Assembly: GCA_002482545.1 (NCBI GenBank)
Contig: DLGF01000024.1
Coordinates: 261,257 to 325,256, forward strand
Length of the DNA stretch: 64,000 nt
Reading direction: 5' to 3'
DNA from: Sporomusaceae bacterium UBA7701
GTDB taxonomy: Bacteria; Bacillota; Negativicutes; Sporomusales; UBA7701
Made by a program: the position numbers and the translations under genes. Below, in pieces: positions 42,723-51,488 of this stretch. Below the pieces are notes generated by a model that was not told where the DNA came from, did no database searches, and saw nothing but the letters and a program-made list of their open reading frames with translations. How positions within the stretch are numbered: position 1 is the first letter of the stretch; the number at the start of each line of letters is the position of its first letter.

Positions 42723-43976
42723 ATGAAGATTTGGGGCAGGGGTAAACGCTATCGCTCCCGTTTACTTACATATTGTATGGCGTTAGGCACGGTTTTCATT
42801 ACCGTGGCCATGGTTCAGTACCCCAAGGAAGCTTTCGATTCCGCGATTATGGGCCTCAATCTGTGGTGGAATGTAGTCTTCCCCGCCTTACTGCCTTTTT
42901 TTATTTTATCTGAAATATTGATGGGCATCGGGGTGGTCCATTTCATCGGCGTACTGCTGGAGCCATTGATGCGCCCGGTATTCAACGTCCCCGGCGTGGG
43001 AGCTTTCGCCCTGTCGATGGGCCTGGCCTCTGGGTACCCGATGGATGCCGTCATCACCAGTAAATTCCGGAAAAATCAGATGTGCTCGGCGGTCGAGGCC
43101 GAGCGGCTGCTCTCCTTTACCAATACGGCGGATCCTTTATTTATGTTCGGCGCGGTAGCGGTTGGAATGTTCGGCATGCCCGAACTGGGAGCAACCATTG
43201 CTCTGGCCCACTATTTATCAAGCTTCCTGGTAGGGGTCGTCTTCCGGTTCCACGGACGGCACCGGGACATCCGCACCCCGGATTCGGTGCGCCCCAAGGG
43301 CAACATCCTTGTCCGCGCTTTTCGAGCGCTGTACAACGCCCGCCAGGAAGACCAGCGCTCGCTCGGGCAGCTGCTGGGGGATTCCGTCAAGGCCTCGATG
43401 AATACCATCCTGCTGATCGGCGGCTTCATCATTATGTTTTCAGTCTTCATCCGGATTATCTCGGTTGTCGGCCTGACCACCTGGCTGACGGAAACCTTTT
43501 CCTGGTTCCTAGGGATCATTGGATTCAGCAACACCCTCGCGCCGGCACTGGTAAGCGGCCTGCTGGAGATCGACATCGGCGCCATGGCGGCCAGTCAGGC
43601 CGCCGCTCCCCTGGCGGAAAAAGTGGCCATCACCAGCGCGATCATCGCCTGGAGCGGTCTATCCGTCCACGGCCAAGTGGCCAGTATCGTCATCGAATCC
43701 GGCATCCGGATGGGGCCCTATATGGCCGGCCGCCTGCTGCACGCCATCCTCGCCGCAGCCCTTACCTTATTCCTCCTGGGCCCGGCTCAAGAAATAACCC
43801 TGCTTTTCAGCCTGCCTGTCACCCTGACGCCCGGCAGCGTCAATACCTGGGCCTTCTGGCTGACCCGGCTGGAGCAGGTGAGTTACCAGATCGTCCTCTT
43901 CACGGCGATATTAGTGGCGCTGTCGCTGGCGCTCCATCTCCTGCGCGGGCTCAGGCTGATGCTGAAAAACAGGTGA
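42723..43976 (+). CDS. ylbJ: Sporulation integral membrane protein YlbJ
   Basis: Multi-pass membrane protein (about eight helices) of the nucleoside-recognition/GATE fold, required for spore cortex or coat formation in Bacillus. Landmarks NLWWNVVFPALLPFFILSEIL and MGLASGYPMDAVITSKF, then repeated helices in the second half (NTILLIGGFIIMFSVFIRII). 417 residues; ATG follows AGGAGGAG. It supports a spore-forming host. Ends at the bidirectional hairpin at 44016. Confidence 0.92.
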   Translation: MKIWGRGKRYRSRLLTYCMALGTVFITVAMVQYPKEAFDSAIMGLNLWWNVVFPALLPFFILSEILMGIGVVHFIGVLLEPLMRPVFNVPGVGAFALSMGLASGYPMDAVITSKFRKNQMCSAVEAERLLSFTNTADPLFMFGAVAVGMFGMPELGATIALAHYLSSFLVGVVFRFHGRHRDIRTPDSVRPKGNILVRAFRALYNARQEDQRSLGQLLGDSVKASMNTILLIGGFIIMFSVFIRIISVVGLTTWLTETFSWFLGIIGFSNTLAPALVSGLLEIDIGAMAASQAAAPLAEKVAITSAIIAWSGLSVHGQVASIVIESGIRMGPYMAGRLLHAILAAALTLFLLGPAQEITLLFSLPVTLTPGSVNTWAFWLTRLEQVSYQIVLFTAILVALSLALHLLRGLRLMLKNR

Positions 43977-44015
43977 CCGCCCCCGGCAGGGATAACGCTT
44001 CTGTGAACGGTACGG

Positions 44016-44050
44016 AAAAGGCCCAGTTACGCCATGCAACTGGGCCTTTT
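44016..44050. terminator. Bidirectional terminator between ylbJ and the coiled-coil gene
   Basis: Perfect 13-bp arms (44016-44028, 44038-44050) with a 9-base loop and T-runs on both sides. It serves the two convergent genes. Confidence 0.88.
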
Positions 44051-44106
44051 TACGCTTGCCGGAGCACCGCTGCCCGAAATTCGCCCGGAACCGCGGAAGC
44101 TACCTG

Positions 44107-44559
44107 CTATTCGTGCTTGCTCTGATGCATTTTTCCATGGCTCTGCCGGACGACTTCCAGGGTTTTCTCCAGGCTGTCTTCCAGATAGGAAAACACCTCG
44201 TCGGCATAGGCGATGGAGTCGCCCTTTAGCTCACGGCTGGTTTTTTGCGCCTGATGAATAATCTCATTGGCCTGATCCTGCGCCTGGCGGGTAATGGCAT
44301 TCTCGTCCGTCAGCTTATGGATATAGTTTTTGGCCTGATCCACAATCCCTTGAGCCTCTTTTTGCGCTTCTTCCATAATCCGCTGACGATCATTTATAAT
44401 CCGTTTCGCCTCAAGCACTTCGCTGGGCAACACTTCCCTGAGCTCATCGATCAGCCGCCCGAGATCGTCTTCTTCAACCATACGTTTGTTGCTGAACGGC
44501 AGCCTGGCTGCTTCCAGCAGCAGACCTTCCATTTCATCCAAAATTTCTTCCACAGTCAT
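44107..44559 (-). CDS. Coiled-coil protein (ATP synthase b / DivIVA-like), unknown role
   Basis: The 150-residue protein is largely a charged coiled coil: a helical head (VEEILDEMEGLLLEAARLPFSNKR), then long heptads with repeated A-Q-x-x-A spacing (QAKNYIHKLTDENAITRQAQDQANEIIHQAQK). This resembles ATP synthase subunit b and DivIVA-type proteins but it has no membrane segment. Conserved next to coaD in related Firmicutes. Function unknown. Confidence 0.8.
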   Translation of the reverse strand: MTVEEILDEMEGLLLEAARLPFSNKRMVEEDDLGRLIDELREVLPSEVLEAKRIINDRQRIMEEAQKEAQGIVDQAKNYIHKLTDENAITRQAQDQANEIIHQAQKTSRELKGDSIAYADEVFSYLEDSLEKTLEVVRQSHGKMHQSKHE

Positions 44560-44594
44560 TCTGGCTTCCTCCTCTCCTGCCTGCAGGAAACTAG

Positions 44595-45077
44595 CTACAT
44601 TTCACTAAACTTTTTCAGTATTCTTTTCTCTACCGACTTCGGAACCAAGAGGGATATGTCGCCGCCAAACTGGGCGAGCTCCTTGATTCCGCTCGAACTG
44701 ACAAAGGAGTACTCCGTACTTGTCATCATGAACACCGTTTCGATTTCGGGATCCACCTTCTTCATCAGCAGCGCCCGCTGAAACTCATATTCAAAATCGG
44801 TGAGGGCCCTCAGACCGCGGACGATGATACGGGCATTCTGCCTTTTCACATAATCGTTCAGCAGACCGGAAAAACTGTCAACACGCGTATTGGGAATGTG
44901 ACGCGTCGCACATTTCAGCATTTCAACCCGCTCATCCATGGAGAACATCGGCTTCTTGCCCGGATTGTGAAATACGGCTACAATCAATAAATCAAACATC
45001 CCGCTGGCCCGCTCAAATATATCAATATGACCATTGGTAACCGGATCGAAGCTGCCAGGGCAAACGGCAATACGCAA
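44595..45077 (-). CDS. coaD: Phosphopantetheine adenylyltransferase
   Basis: Fourth step of coenzyme A synthesis. Motif CPGSFDPVTNGHIDIFERA at the start, RGLRALTDFEYEFQRALLM and TSTEYSFVSSSGIKELA. 160 residues. Start is a TTG following AGGAGG. Follows rsmD as usual. Confidence 0.97.
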   Translation of the reverse strand: MRIAVCPGSFDPVTNGHIDIFERASGMFDLLIVAVFHNPGKKPMFSMDERVEMLKCATRHIPNTRVDSFSGLLNDYVKRQNARIIVRGLRALTDFEYEFQRALLMKKVDPEIETVFMMTSTEYSFVSSSGIKELAQFGGDISLLVPKSVEKRILKKFSEM

Positions 45078-45104
45078 CTGAGCCCCTCCTGTCTCAAGTG
45101 GTTT

Positions 45105-45650
45105 TTACTGAACAAAACTAACGAGTGTTTCACCATAGCGTTCCGTGCGGCTTGCCGCCAGATGCGACAAGTCGGCCGGAACAGGCTCATGCTTCGAATG
45201 TTCGACGACGATCATTCCGCCGGGCGCCAATAACCGGAACCGGTCGATGCTGCGGAGGGCTTTTTCGACAAAACCCCGGTTGTAAGGCGGATCACAGAAG
45301 ATAATATCGAAGACTCGCCCCCCTGCCGCCAGCTTTTCAATGGCGGCAAGCACATCGCTTTTCATAAATTGGGCGGATTCGAATAGCTTTGTTCGTGCCG
45401 CATTCTCCTTTATGAAGCTCATGCTGGTATGACTGTTGTCTACGAAGACAACCTGTTCGGCTCCCCGGCTTAAAGCTTCCAGTCCCAGATTCCCCGTCCC
45501 CGCGAACAAATCCGCGACGGCGGCATCCCCGACCCGGTCGGCCAGAATGCTGAAAATCGATTCCTTTACCCGATCGCTGGTCGGCCGGACATCAAGCCCT
45601 TTGGGAGCCTTGAGTTTGAACCCTTTCGCACTGCCGGTTATAATTCGCAT
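45105..45650 (-). CDS. rsmD: 16S rRNA (guanine966-N2)-methyltransferase
   Basis: Methylates G966 of 16S rRNA. RPTSDRVKESIFSIL, SAM motif VADLFAGTGNLGLEALSRG and catalytic FCDPPYNRGFV. 181 residues. Forms an operon with coaD. Confidence 0.96.
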   Translation of the reverse strand: MRIITGSAKGFKLKAPKGLDVRPTSDRVKESIFSILADRVGDAAVADLFAGTGNLGLEALSRGAEQVVFVDNSHTSMSFIKENAARTKLFESAQFMKSDVLAAIEKLAAGGRVFDIIFCDPPYNRGFVEKALRSIDRFRLLAPGGMIVVEHSKHEPVPADLSHLAASRTERYGETLVSFVQ

Positions 45651-45797
45651 ATTATTTACCCATTATCTTTTATATTTTACCACATTCAAGCAAAATAGTA
45701 CCAGCCTTACAGGAATTTGTCCATAGAGGTCGAAATTGTTTGGGTCTGTCACTCATACGGATTGCAACCGGCAAACCCATCAACCATGAGGTGAAGT

Positions 45798-47483
45798 ATG
45801 CGCTCCAAGTACCTATTCAGCCTAGCGGTCATTCTAATCGCCAGCGTTGTTGCCGTCCTCTTTCAGTACTATACAGGCGGCATGCAACGTGCCGAGCCGG
45901 TAACGATCACCAGAAACGATCACCCCAGGCTGGTCGTTGCCTTGGTTCCCCTGGACAGCCGCCCGCCTTGCACGCAGTTTGTGGATCAACTGGCCCGGCT
46001 CGCGGGAATGGAGCTTCTCCTCCCCCCGCCGGAGCTGCTTGACTCCTATAAACAGCCATCGGACAAAATGGCGCTGCGAAATTGGCTCAGCCAGGCAGCC
46101 CGGCGTTCCGACGCGATCATTGTCTCGACCGACATGCTCGAACACGGCGGCCTGCTCGCTTCCCGGCTCAACCTTGGCGCCAAAGCCGACTCGGACGCCG
46201 TACTGGCCCTTCTGGAGGACGTTCATAAGGCCTACCCGCAGGTGAAACTTTACGCCTTCCACATTATCCCCCGTTTGCTGATTGCCGATAGCGCCGACAG
46301 TGCGCTGTACCAGCAAAAAATGCTGAAATATTCGGTGTTGAAAGACGAAATATCCCTATTTGAAAACCCTGCGGATATCGATGCCTTTCTTGCCTTGGAA
46401 AAGACTATCCCGGCTGAACTGGTCAGCCGCTACCGCCAACTTTACGAAAATAACCTGGAGGAAAACTTTAAACTGGTTGATCTGGTGGAACAGGGAGTAC
46501 TGGACGGACTCGTCATCGGGCAGGACGACGGACAGCCTTTCGGCCTTCCCAACATGGTAAAAAAGCGCGTCAGTCATTATGTTTCCCAAAAACCGGCCAT
46601 CGACGGCAAAGTCTTTGTCACCCGCGGAACCGACGAGGTAGCCCTCACCCTGTTGGGCCATATCGCCAATCAGACCGGCGGATTCGAGCCCAAAGTCTAT
46701 GTTCAGTATTCCGACAGTGAAGCTCCCGGAATTATCATGCCGTTCATGCCCCACTCGGTAAGCCGGACGGTTCAGGAAAAGCTCGAAATTGCCGGCGCCA
46801 GAGCGGTATTCGCGCCGGATGACGCCGACTATACCTTATTTGTCCATATCGGCACCCATAAAACCACCCCGGCCAGGCTGCAAGCCGCCGCCCGGACCGT
46901 AAACCAGCTGGTAAAATCCGGCCGCAAAGTCGCCGTCGTCGATTTGAGCGAAGATTACTACGCTCACGAAACCCTTCTTCCCTACCTGTTGAAAGAAGGG
47001 GTTGATCTCACCCGCCTGGCCGCCTATGCCGGCTGGAACACCACCAGCAATTCCATCGGCACCGCGGTGACCCAGGCCTCGATCTTTACCCAGGCCCTGC
47101 AGGCGGAATTGCCGGCCGCCGCAGCCCTCCGCCTCTATAAGTACCAGCTCGAATTTCTGACGGCCCGCTATCTGGACGACTGGTACTTCCAGAAAGACGT
47201 TCAGCCGCTGGTCAATAACCAACTGCGCAAGGCCCGTATTGACGCCAATGACCTGGGGGCAAACTTCACGAGAGTGGACACCCAGATCCGCTCGCTGCTG
47301 GCCGACCGTGCCGACGCACTGTTCCGGCAAGCGCTGCAGCATCGCCGAATCGTGGTAGGAAGACCCCAGGACCAACGCACCTTGGTGATCACTTCCCTCA
47401 GCCTGGAAAGCCACCTGCCTTGGCAGCGCACCTTTGAAATCCTTGTAAACCCTTCGTTATCCTTTGCCGCGGCGCCGGATTGA
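45798..47483 (+). CDS. DUF4127 family exported protein
   Basis: Protein of unknown function (561 residues). An N-terminal membrane anchor or signal (KYLFSLAVILIASVVAVLF) places the rest outside the cytoplasm. Family landmarks: LVALVPLDSRPPC-type start, ELLDSYKQPSDKMALRNWL, IIVSTDMLEHGGLLASR, GQDDGQPFGLP and GWNTTSNSIGTAV. The D-S-R-P and Q-D-D-x-Q motifs are likely functional residues, but no reaction is known to me. It is monocistronic, ending at the hairpin at 47547. Confidence 0.88.
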   Translation: MRSKYLFSLAVILIASVVAVLFQYYTGGMQRAEPVTITRNDHPRLVVALVPLDSRPPCTQFVDQLARLAGMELLLPPPELLDSYKQPSDKMALRNWLSQAARRSDAIIVSTDMLEHGGLLASRLNLGAKADSDAVLALLEDVHKAYPQVKLYAFHIIPRLLIADSADSALYQQKMLKYSVLKDEISLFENPADIDAFLALEKTIPAELVSRYRQLYENNLEENFKLVDLVEQGVLDGLVIGQDDGQPFGLPNMVKKRVSHYVSQKPAIDGKVFVTRGTDEVALTLLGHIANQTGGFEPKVYVQYSDSEAPGIIMPFMPHSVSRTVQEKLEIAGARAVFAPDDADYTLFVHIGTHKTTPARLQAAARTVNQLVKSGRKVAVVDLSEDYYAHETLLPYLLKEGVDLTRLAAYAGWNTTSNSIGTAVTQASIFTQALQAELPAAAALRLYKYQLEFLTARYLDDWYFQKDVQPLVNNQLRKARIDANDLGANFTRVDTQIRSLLADRADALFRQALQHRRIVVGRPQDQRTLVITSLSLESHLPWQRTFEILVNPSLSFAAAPD

Positions 47484-47546
47484 CCCGCCCAACCCTGCGC
47501 CATTGCTCCACGCTCCCGGAGCCAAACGGCGGATTCTCCTTCAAAT

Positions 47547-47577
47547 AAACATCCCCCGGCCTAGCCGGGGGATGTTT
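47547..47577. terminator. Bidirectional terminator between DUF4127 and NlpC/P60 genes
   Basis: Perfect 14-bp arms (47547-47560, 47564-47577) with a 3-base loop; AT-rich tails on both sides. It lies between two convergent genes. Confidence 0.88.
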
Positions 47578-47578
47578 A

Positions 47579-48268
47579 TTATCTTATTATACGGCGTGCG
47601 CCCAAATAACGGCTCATATAATAGGCTTTGCCCAGCGCGGTGATGGTTACCTCCTCGGCGCCGGAGCTGGCATGGATGAATTGCCCCCCGCCGACGTAAA
47701 TCCCCACATGGGACGGCCCCGGTTCGTAGGTGCTGAAGAAAACCAAATCGCCGGGCTGAAGCTCCCGCATACTGACCTGGGACCCGACCGCAAATTGCCC
47801 GTCCGCCATTCGGGGCAAATCAATGCCGAAATGGCTAAACACATAATACACAAATCCCGAACAGTCAAAACCGGAAGGCGACCGGCCGGCCCAAACATAA
47901 GGAACGCCAAGATATTGCCTGGCAAAAGCGGCCAGTTGCTGTCCCCTGCGGCCGTCGCCGGCGCGGCTGGCCGCGAGCTTGTAGTCTTTCAGCGCCAGCA
48001 GGGTGGACGGACCGACCACACCGTCGGCATCAAGGCCGTTGTCCAATTGAAACGCCTGCACGGCCAAACGGGTCTGTTCGCCGAAAGAACCGTCCGGCGC
48101 AGCCCCGTAATAACCATATTCATATAACTTAACCTGCAGCTTATATACCTCGTCACCGGTCATTCCCTCCTTCAAAAGCGAAGGATCTTGCGGAGAGGCG
48201 TAAACAACCGGGGCGGCTATTAACAGAAAAACAGCAAAAATAAATGATATTACGTAACCTTTCTTCAT
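47579..48268 (-). CDS. NlpC/P60 endopeptidase with peptidoglycan-binding domain
   Basis: Exported cell-wall hydrolase. Signal peptide (MKKGYVISFIFAVFLLIAAPVVYA), then a PG_binding_1 domain (GDEVYKLQVKLYEYGYYGAAPDG to VVGPSTLLAL, residues ~40-95), then the NlpC/P60 domain with catalytic Cys in GFDCSGFVYYVF, His in GPSHVGIYVGGGQFIHA. The frame runs to 48520, but that extension is the antisense of the tRNA-Pro gene. The ATG at 48268 follows AAAGGGGGG, 229 residues. Confidence 0.93.
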   Translation of the reverse strand: MKKGYVISFIFAVFLLIAAPVVYASPQDPSLLKEGMTGDEVYKLQVKLYEYGYYGAAPDGSFGEQTRLAVQAFQLDNGLDADGVVGPSTLLALKDYKLAASRAGDGRRGQQLAAFARQYLGVPYVWAGRSPSGFDCSGFVYYVFSHFGIDLPRMADGQFAVGSQVSMRELQPGDLVFFSTYEPGPSHVGIYVGGGQFIHASSGAEEVTITALGKAYYMSRYLGARRIIR

Positions 48269-48379
48269 ATTACCCCCCTTTAGATTGTTTTTGGTATATT
48301 TCGCCAAAATAAGGAAAATTCCTGTTGGGCTCCCCGCAAAAGCAGAAATTTTTCTCGGTAATATCTTTGCTCGCTTATG

Positions 48380-48408
48380 TTGACAAATAGAGGTTTCTTG
48401 TGTATACT
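48380..48408 (+). promoter_or_regulatory. Sigma-A promoter of tRNA-Pro
   Basis: TTGACA (48380-48385), 17-bp spacer and TATACT (48403-48408), ending 16 bases before the mature tRNA. Confidence 0.9.
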
Positions 48409-48424
48409 TTATAAATGTGAATAA

Positions 48425-48501
48425 CGGGGTGTGGCTCAGCTTGGTAGAGCGCACGGTTCGGGACCGTGAGGTCGCAGGTTCGAATCCTGTCACCCCGACC
48501 A
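48425..48501 (+). tRNA. tRNA-Pro (anticodon CGG)
   Basis: 77-nt cloverleaf with encoded CCA. Anticodon stem CACGG/CCGTG encloses loop TTCGGGA with CGG at the anticodon position; T-arm loop TTCGAAT is standard; acceptor CGGGGTG pairs with CACCCCG. Confidence 0.97.
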
Positions 48502-48507
48502 CCAGGA

Positions 48508-48536
48508 GGCAATCCGGCATTTGATGCCGGATTGCC
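48508..48536 (+). terminator. Rho-independent terminator after tRNA-Pro
   Basis: Perfect 13-bp arms (48508-48520, 48524-48536) with a 3-base loop and a following seven-T run. The bases from here to the tRNA-Gln promoter show no credible gene. Confidence 0.92.
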
Positions 48537-48741
48537 TTTTTTTATGCTTGCCTCTTGTCCGTCCGGGTCCGTTACCGCCTTTTCCAGCCTGGCCCCGGCA
48601 AAACATCGCCAGCCTATGATATATATATGTTTATGGAAACTATATGTTTACAGAATGCGCGAAACTTTTCCCTGTTTCTTGAATCTGCCGCCGCCAGCCC
48701 TTATAATCCTGAGTTTTATCGCCTTCTACCCGGCCATTCGC

Positions 48742-48770
48742 TTGCGTGATGACTCGAATTATGCTATACT
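48742..48770 (+). promoter_or_regulatory. Sigma-A promoter of tRNA-Gln
   Basis: TTGCGT (48742-48747), 17-bp spacer and TATACT (48765-48770), 17 bases before the tRNA. Confidence 0.82.
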
Positions 48771-48787
48771 TTATCATAAAATCTCAC

Positions 48788-48863
48788 AGGGGCGTAGCCA
48801 AGTCGGTAAGGCAACGGACTTTGACTCCGTCATGCGTTGGTTCGAGTCCAGCCGCCCCTGCCA
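48788..48863 (+). tRNA. tRNA-Gln (anticodon TTG)
   Basis: 76-nt cloverleaf with encoded CCA. Anticodon stem ACGGA/TCCGT with loop CTTTGAC places TTG as anticodon; acceptor AGGGGCG pairs with CGCCCCT. T-arm GTTGG/CCAGC. Confidence 0.96.
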
Positions 48864-48869
48864 AAGAAA

Positions 48870-48892
48870 AACCGCCGGATTATCCGGCGGTT
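48870..48892. terminator. Bidirectional terminator after tRNA-Gln and the EF-G-like gene
   Basis: Perfect 10-bp arms (48870-48879, 48883-48892) with a 3-base loop and a T-run on the plus strand; on the minus strand the tail TTTTCTTTGG also serves the gene at 48906. Confidence 0.9.
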
Positions 48893-48905
48893 TTTTATTT
48901 CTGGA

Positions 48906-50978
48906 TTATTCCTCTTCCGCTTTGTCTTTCTTGGCGGCGGCGATAATGCTTTCGGCGATGCGCTGCGGCACTTCCTCATAATGCAGGAACGCCATATCAA
49001 ACTTGCCCCGGCCCTGGGTCATCGAGCGAAGATCAATGGAATACCGGAATACTTCGGCCAACGGCACCTGGGCTTTTACGACTCCGAGGCCCTTGCCGAT
49101 GGGCTCCATCCCGAGGATGCGGCCGCGGCGGCTGTTGAAGTCGCCGATGATGTCGCCCATATAGGATTCCGGAACAATAACCTCCACGCTGTAAATAGGC
49201 TCCAGCAAAACCGGTTTGGCTTGCAGCGCGCCTTTTTTCAGGGCTCCGGACGCCGCAATCTTGAACGCCATTTCAGAGGAGTCGACGTCGTGGTAAGAAC
49301 CGTCGACCAGGTTAGCCTTGAAGTCGGTCATCGGATAGCCGGCGAGCACCCCGGAAATCATGGTTTCCCGGATGCCTTTTTCCACCGCCGGGAAGTACTG
49401 GCGGGGAACGGCGCCGCCGAAGATGGACTCGGTGAATTCAAAGCCGCCGCCGGGCAGCGGGTCGAGCTGCAGCCAAACATGGCCGTATTGTCCATGGCCG
49501 CCGCTCTGTTTTTTATGCTTATACTCCACCTTGACACTGGCGCGGATGGTTTCCCGGAAAGGAATCTTGGGATCGCTGAGTTTGACGTCGACCCCGAACT
49601 TCCGCTTCATCCGCTCAATGATTACATCCAGATGAAGGTCGCTGATGCCGCTGACCAGCAACTGATGGGTCTCGGTATTTTTCTCCAGCGTGAAGGTCGG
49701 GTCCTCGTCCGCCATCCGGTTGAGCGCATTGCCAATCTTATCTTCGTCCCCTTTGTTCTTGGCTTCCACGGAGAAGGTGAACATCGGTTTCGGATAATCG
49801 ATGGGTTCGAACACGATCGGCTTATCTTTGTCGCAAAGGGTGTCGCCGGTCTTGGTGTCCTGCATTTTGGGGATAACGACGATATCGCCGGGGTTGGCAA
49901 CCGTCAGCGTATCTTGTTGTTTGCCGCGCATGGTAAAGATATTGCCGATGCGTTCCGCCTTGTCCCTGGACCCATTGTACAGCGTTGTATCCGGCTTGAT
50001 CTGGCCGGAAAAGACGCGGATAAAGCTCAGGCGGCCGACAAAGGGGTCTGCCGTGGTTTTGAACACCAGGGCCGAGAACGCATCCGATTGACTCCGCTCC
50101 AGAGGCTCCTTCTTCACCGGATGGATGCCGGCCACAACCCGGTTTTCAGGTGACGGGAAATAAGCCACCGCCGCATTTAAGAGTTGTTGCACACCGATAT
50201 TTTTAGCGGCTGAACCGCAGAAGACCGGGAAGAAATGCCCCTGAGCGATTCCCTTGACCAGACCTGTCCGCACTTCTTCGTCGGTCAATTCTTCGCCTTC
50301 CAGGTACTTGGTGAGCAGATCGTCGTCGGCTTCGGCCGCGGCCTCGATCATCGCCATGCGGGCCGCGGCCGCCTGGTCGGCCATATCGGCGGGAATCGCG
50401 CCTTCGACGGCTTGATTGCCCTGGCCGGTGTAGGCCTTCATATTGACAAGATCGATAATTCCTTTAAAGCTTTCCTGGGATCCGATCGGAAGCTGAATGG
50501 GAACGACGTTGTTGCCGAACATTTCTCTCATCTGGCCGACCACGCTATCGAAATCGGCGTTCTCACGGTCCATTTTGTTTACAAATGCAATACGGGGCAG
50601 GTTGAGATCCGAAGCATACTTCCAAACATTCTCGGTGCCCACTTCCACGCCGGATGCCGCGCAAAGAACGACCAGCGCGGTGTCCACGGCCCGAAGCGAT
50701 CCTTTTACTTCCGCCACGAAGTCGGCATAACCGGGAGTGTCCAGGAAGTTTATTTTATGGTCGCGCCACTCGCAGGGTGCCAAACCGGTGCTGATCGTAA
50801 CTTTCCGTTTTACTTCCTCCGGTTCGAAATCGGTTGTCGCCGTACCTTCGTCCACTTTTCCCAAACGAGTAACCGCTCCAGTAGAAAAGAGCAATGCTTC
50901 AGCGAGTGACGTTTTGCCCGCACCCCCATGGGCAAAGAGGCCAATGTTCCTGAGTTTGTCGCTTTTGTACTCTTTCAA
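48906..50978 (-). CDS. Elongation factor G-like GTPase (EF-G2 type)
   Basis: Translational GTPase of the EF-G family but outside the str operon. GTPase motifs: P-loop AHGGAGKTSLAEALL (canonical EF-G has AHIDAGKTT), switch II DTPGYADF and NKMDRENADF. Domains II-V follow, including GHGQYGHVWLQLDP and EPIYSVEVIVPESYMGDIIGDFNSRRGRI. The TTG at 50978 follows CAGGAGG; the frame extends 16 codons up. 690 residues. Such EF-G-like paralogues have unclear roles (translocation, ribosome rescue or none); I leave the symbol blank. Confidence 0.93.
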   Translation of the reverse strand: MKEYKSDKLRNIGLFAHGGAGKTSLAEALLFSTGAVTRLGKVDEGTATTDFEPEEVKRKVTISTGLAPCEWRDHKINFLDTPGYADFVAEVKGSLRAVDTALVVLCAASGVEVGTENVWKYASDLNLPRIAFVNKMDRENADFDSVVGQMREMFGNNVVPIQLPIGSQESFKGIIDLVNMKAYTGQGNQAVEGAIPADMADQAAAARMAMIEAAAEADDDLLTKYLEGEELTDEEVRTGLVKGIAQGHFFPVFCGSAAKNIGVQQLLNAAVAYFPSPENRVVAGIHPVKKEPLERSQSDAFSALVFKTTADPFVGRLSFIRVFSGQIKPDTTLYNGSRDKAERIGNIFTMRGKQQDTLTVANPGDIVVIPKMQDTKTGDTLCDKDKPIVFEPIDYPKPMFTFSVEAKNKGDEDKIGNALNRMADEDPTFTLEKNTETHQLLVSGISDLHLDVIIERMKRKFGVDVKLSDPKIPFRETIRASVKVEYKHKKQSGGHGQYGHVWLQLDPLPGGGFEFTESIFGGAVPRQYFPAVEKGIRETMISGVLAGYPMTDFKANLVDGSYHDVDSSEMAFKIAASGALKKGALQAKPVLLEPIYSVEVIVPESYMGDIIGDFNSRRGRILGMEPIGKGLGVVKAQVPLAEVFRYSIDLRSMTQGRGKFDMAFLHYEEVPQRIAESIIAAAKKDKAEEE

Positions 50979-51097
50979 GCTAGGTCCCTCCTGTTGGTAT
51001 AGTTCCTGTCCCACACAGTACTGCAAAGTGTGAAATGCGGTCTTAATTCTCTGTTTGGGAGAAATTTTCCTGCTTTTCAGACTATTGGGCGCAAATT

Positions 51098-51125
51098 AAT
51101 AACCGCCTGGATTCAGGCGGTTATT
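51098..51125 (-). terminator. Terminator after the fmdB-like gene
   Basis: Perfect 12-bp arms (51098-51109, 51114-51125) with a 4-base loop and AT-rich flanks, between the EF-G-like gene and the fmdB-like gene. The 160 bases between this hairpin and the stop at 51286 hold no gene I can support. Confidence 0.75.
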
Positions 51126-51285
51126 ATTATTGCCGCATTTAGCCATTTTTACTAAAAATTCGCATGAATTTCCGTAGCGGCCGTGGCACCGTCATTACAT
51201 AAAATCGCAACTTCACCGCGCTCGCCCCCTCCAACATACTCTTTATAATGTATGTTGAAAATGGCTGACTTGTTCCGGCTTTTTG

Positions 51286-51486
51286 CTATTTGCAACTCCC
51301 GCAGTTCTTCGATGCGCACGACCCGCAGCCGCCTCCGGCGCCGCCGGGGCTGGAAAACCGGGACAGAATCTTGGTCAGGTTGGCCGCACCGCAGGAAGGA
51401 CACTTTACCTCGCCCTCCCAGTCGACACGGCAGAGTTGTTCAAAATTCCCGGAGCATTCGTTGCACTTGAACTCATAGATCGGCAT
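51286..51486 (-). CDS. FmdB-family zinc ribbon protein
   Basis: 66-residue protein. N-terminal FmdB/CxxC_CxxC domain MPIYEFKCNECSGNFE with the second pair KCPSCG, then a Gly/Cys-rich tail CGSCASKNCGSC. The start ATG at 51486 lies next to the stop of the cobalamin gene. In homologues it is a regulatory-type zinc ribbon of uncertain role. Confidence 0.92.
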   Translation of the reverse strand: MPIYEFKCNECSGNFEQLCRVDWEGEVKCPSCGAANLTKILSRFSSPGGAGGGCGSCASKNCGSCK

Positions 51487-51488
51487 GA

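Noticed and set aside
48269..48520. N-terminal extension of the NlpC/P60 frame (VTGFEPATSRSRTVRSTKLS)
   Set aside because: It is the antisense of the tRNA-Pro gene, a well-known source of spurious protein ends; the true ATG with ribosome site and signal peptide is at 48268.
48555..48749. Short frame between the two tRNAs
   Set aside because: No ribosome site, lies across the tRNA-Gln promoter, and no family likeness.
51152..51403. Minus-strand frame overlapping the fmdB-like gene
   Set aside because: Out-of-frame shadow; Arg-rich reading of the Gly/Cys-rich tail, no ribosome site.
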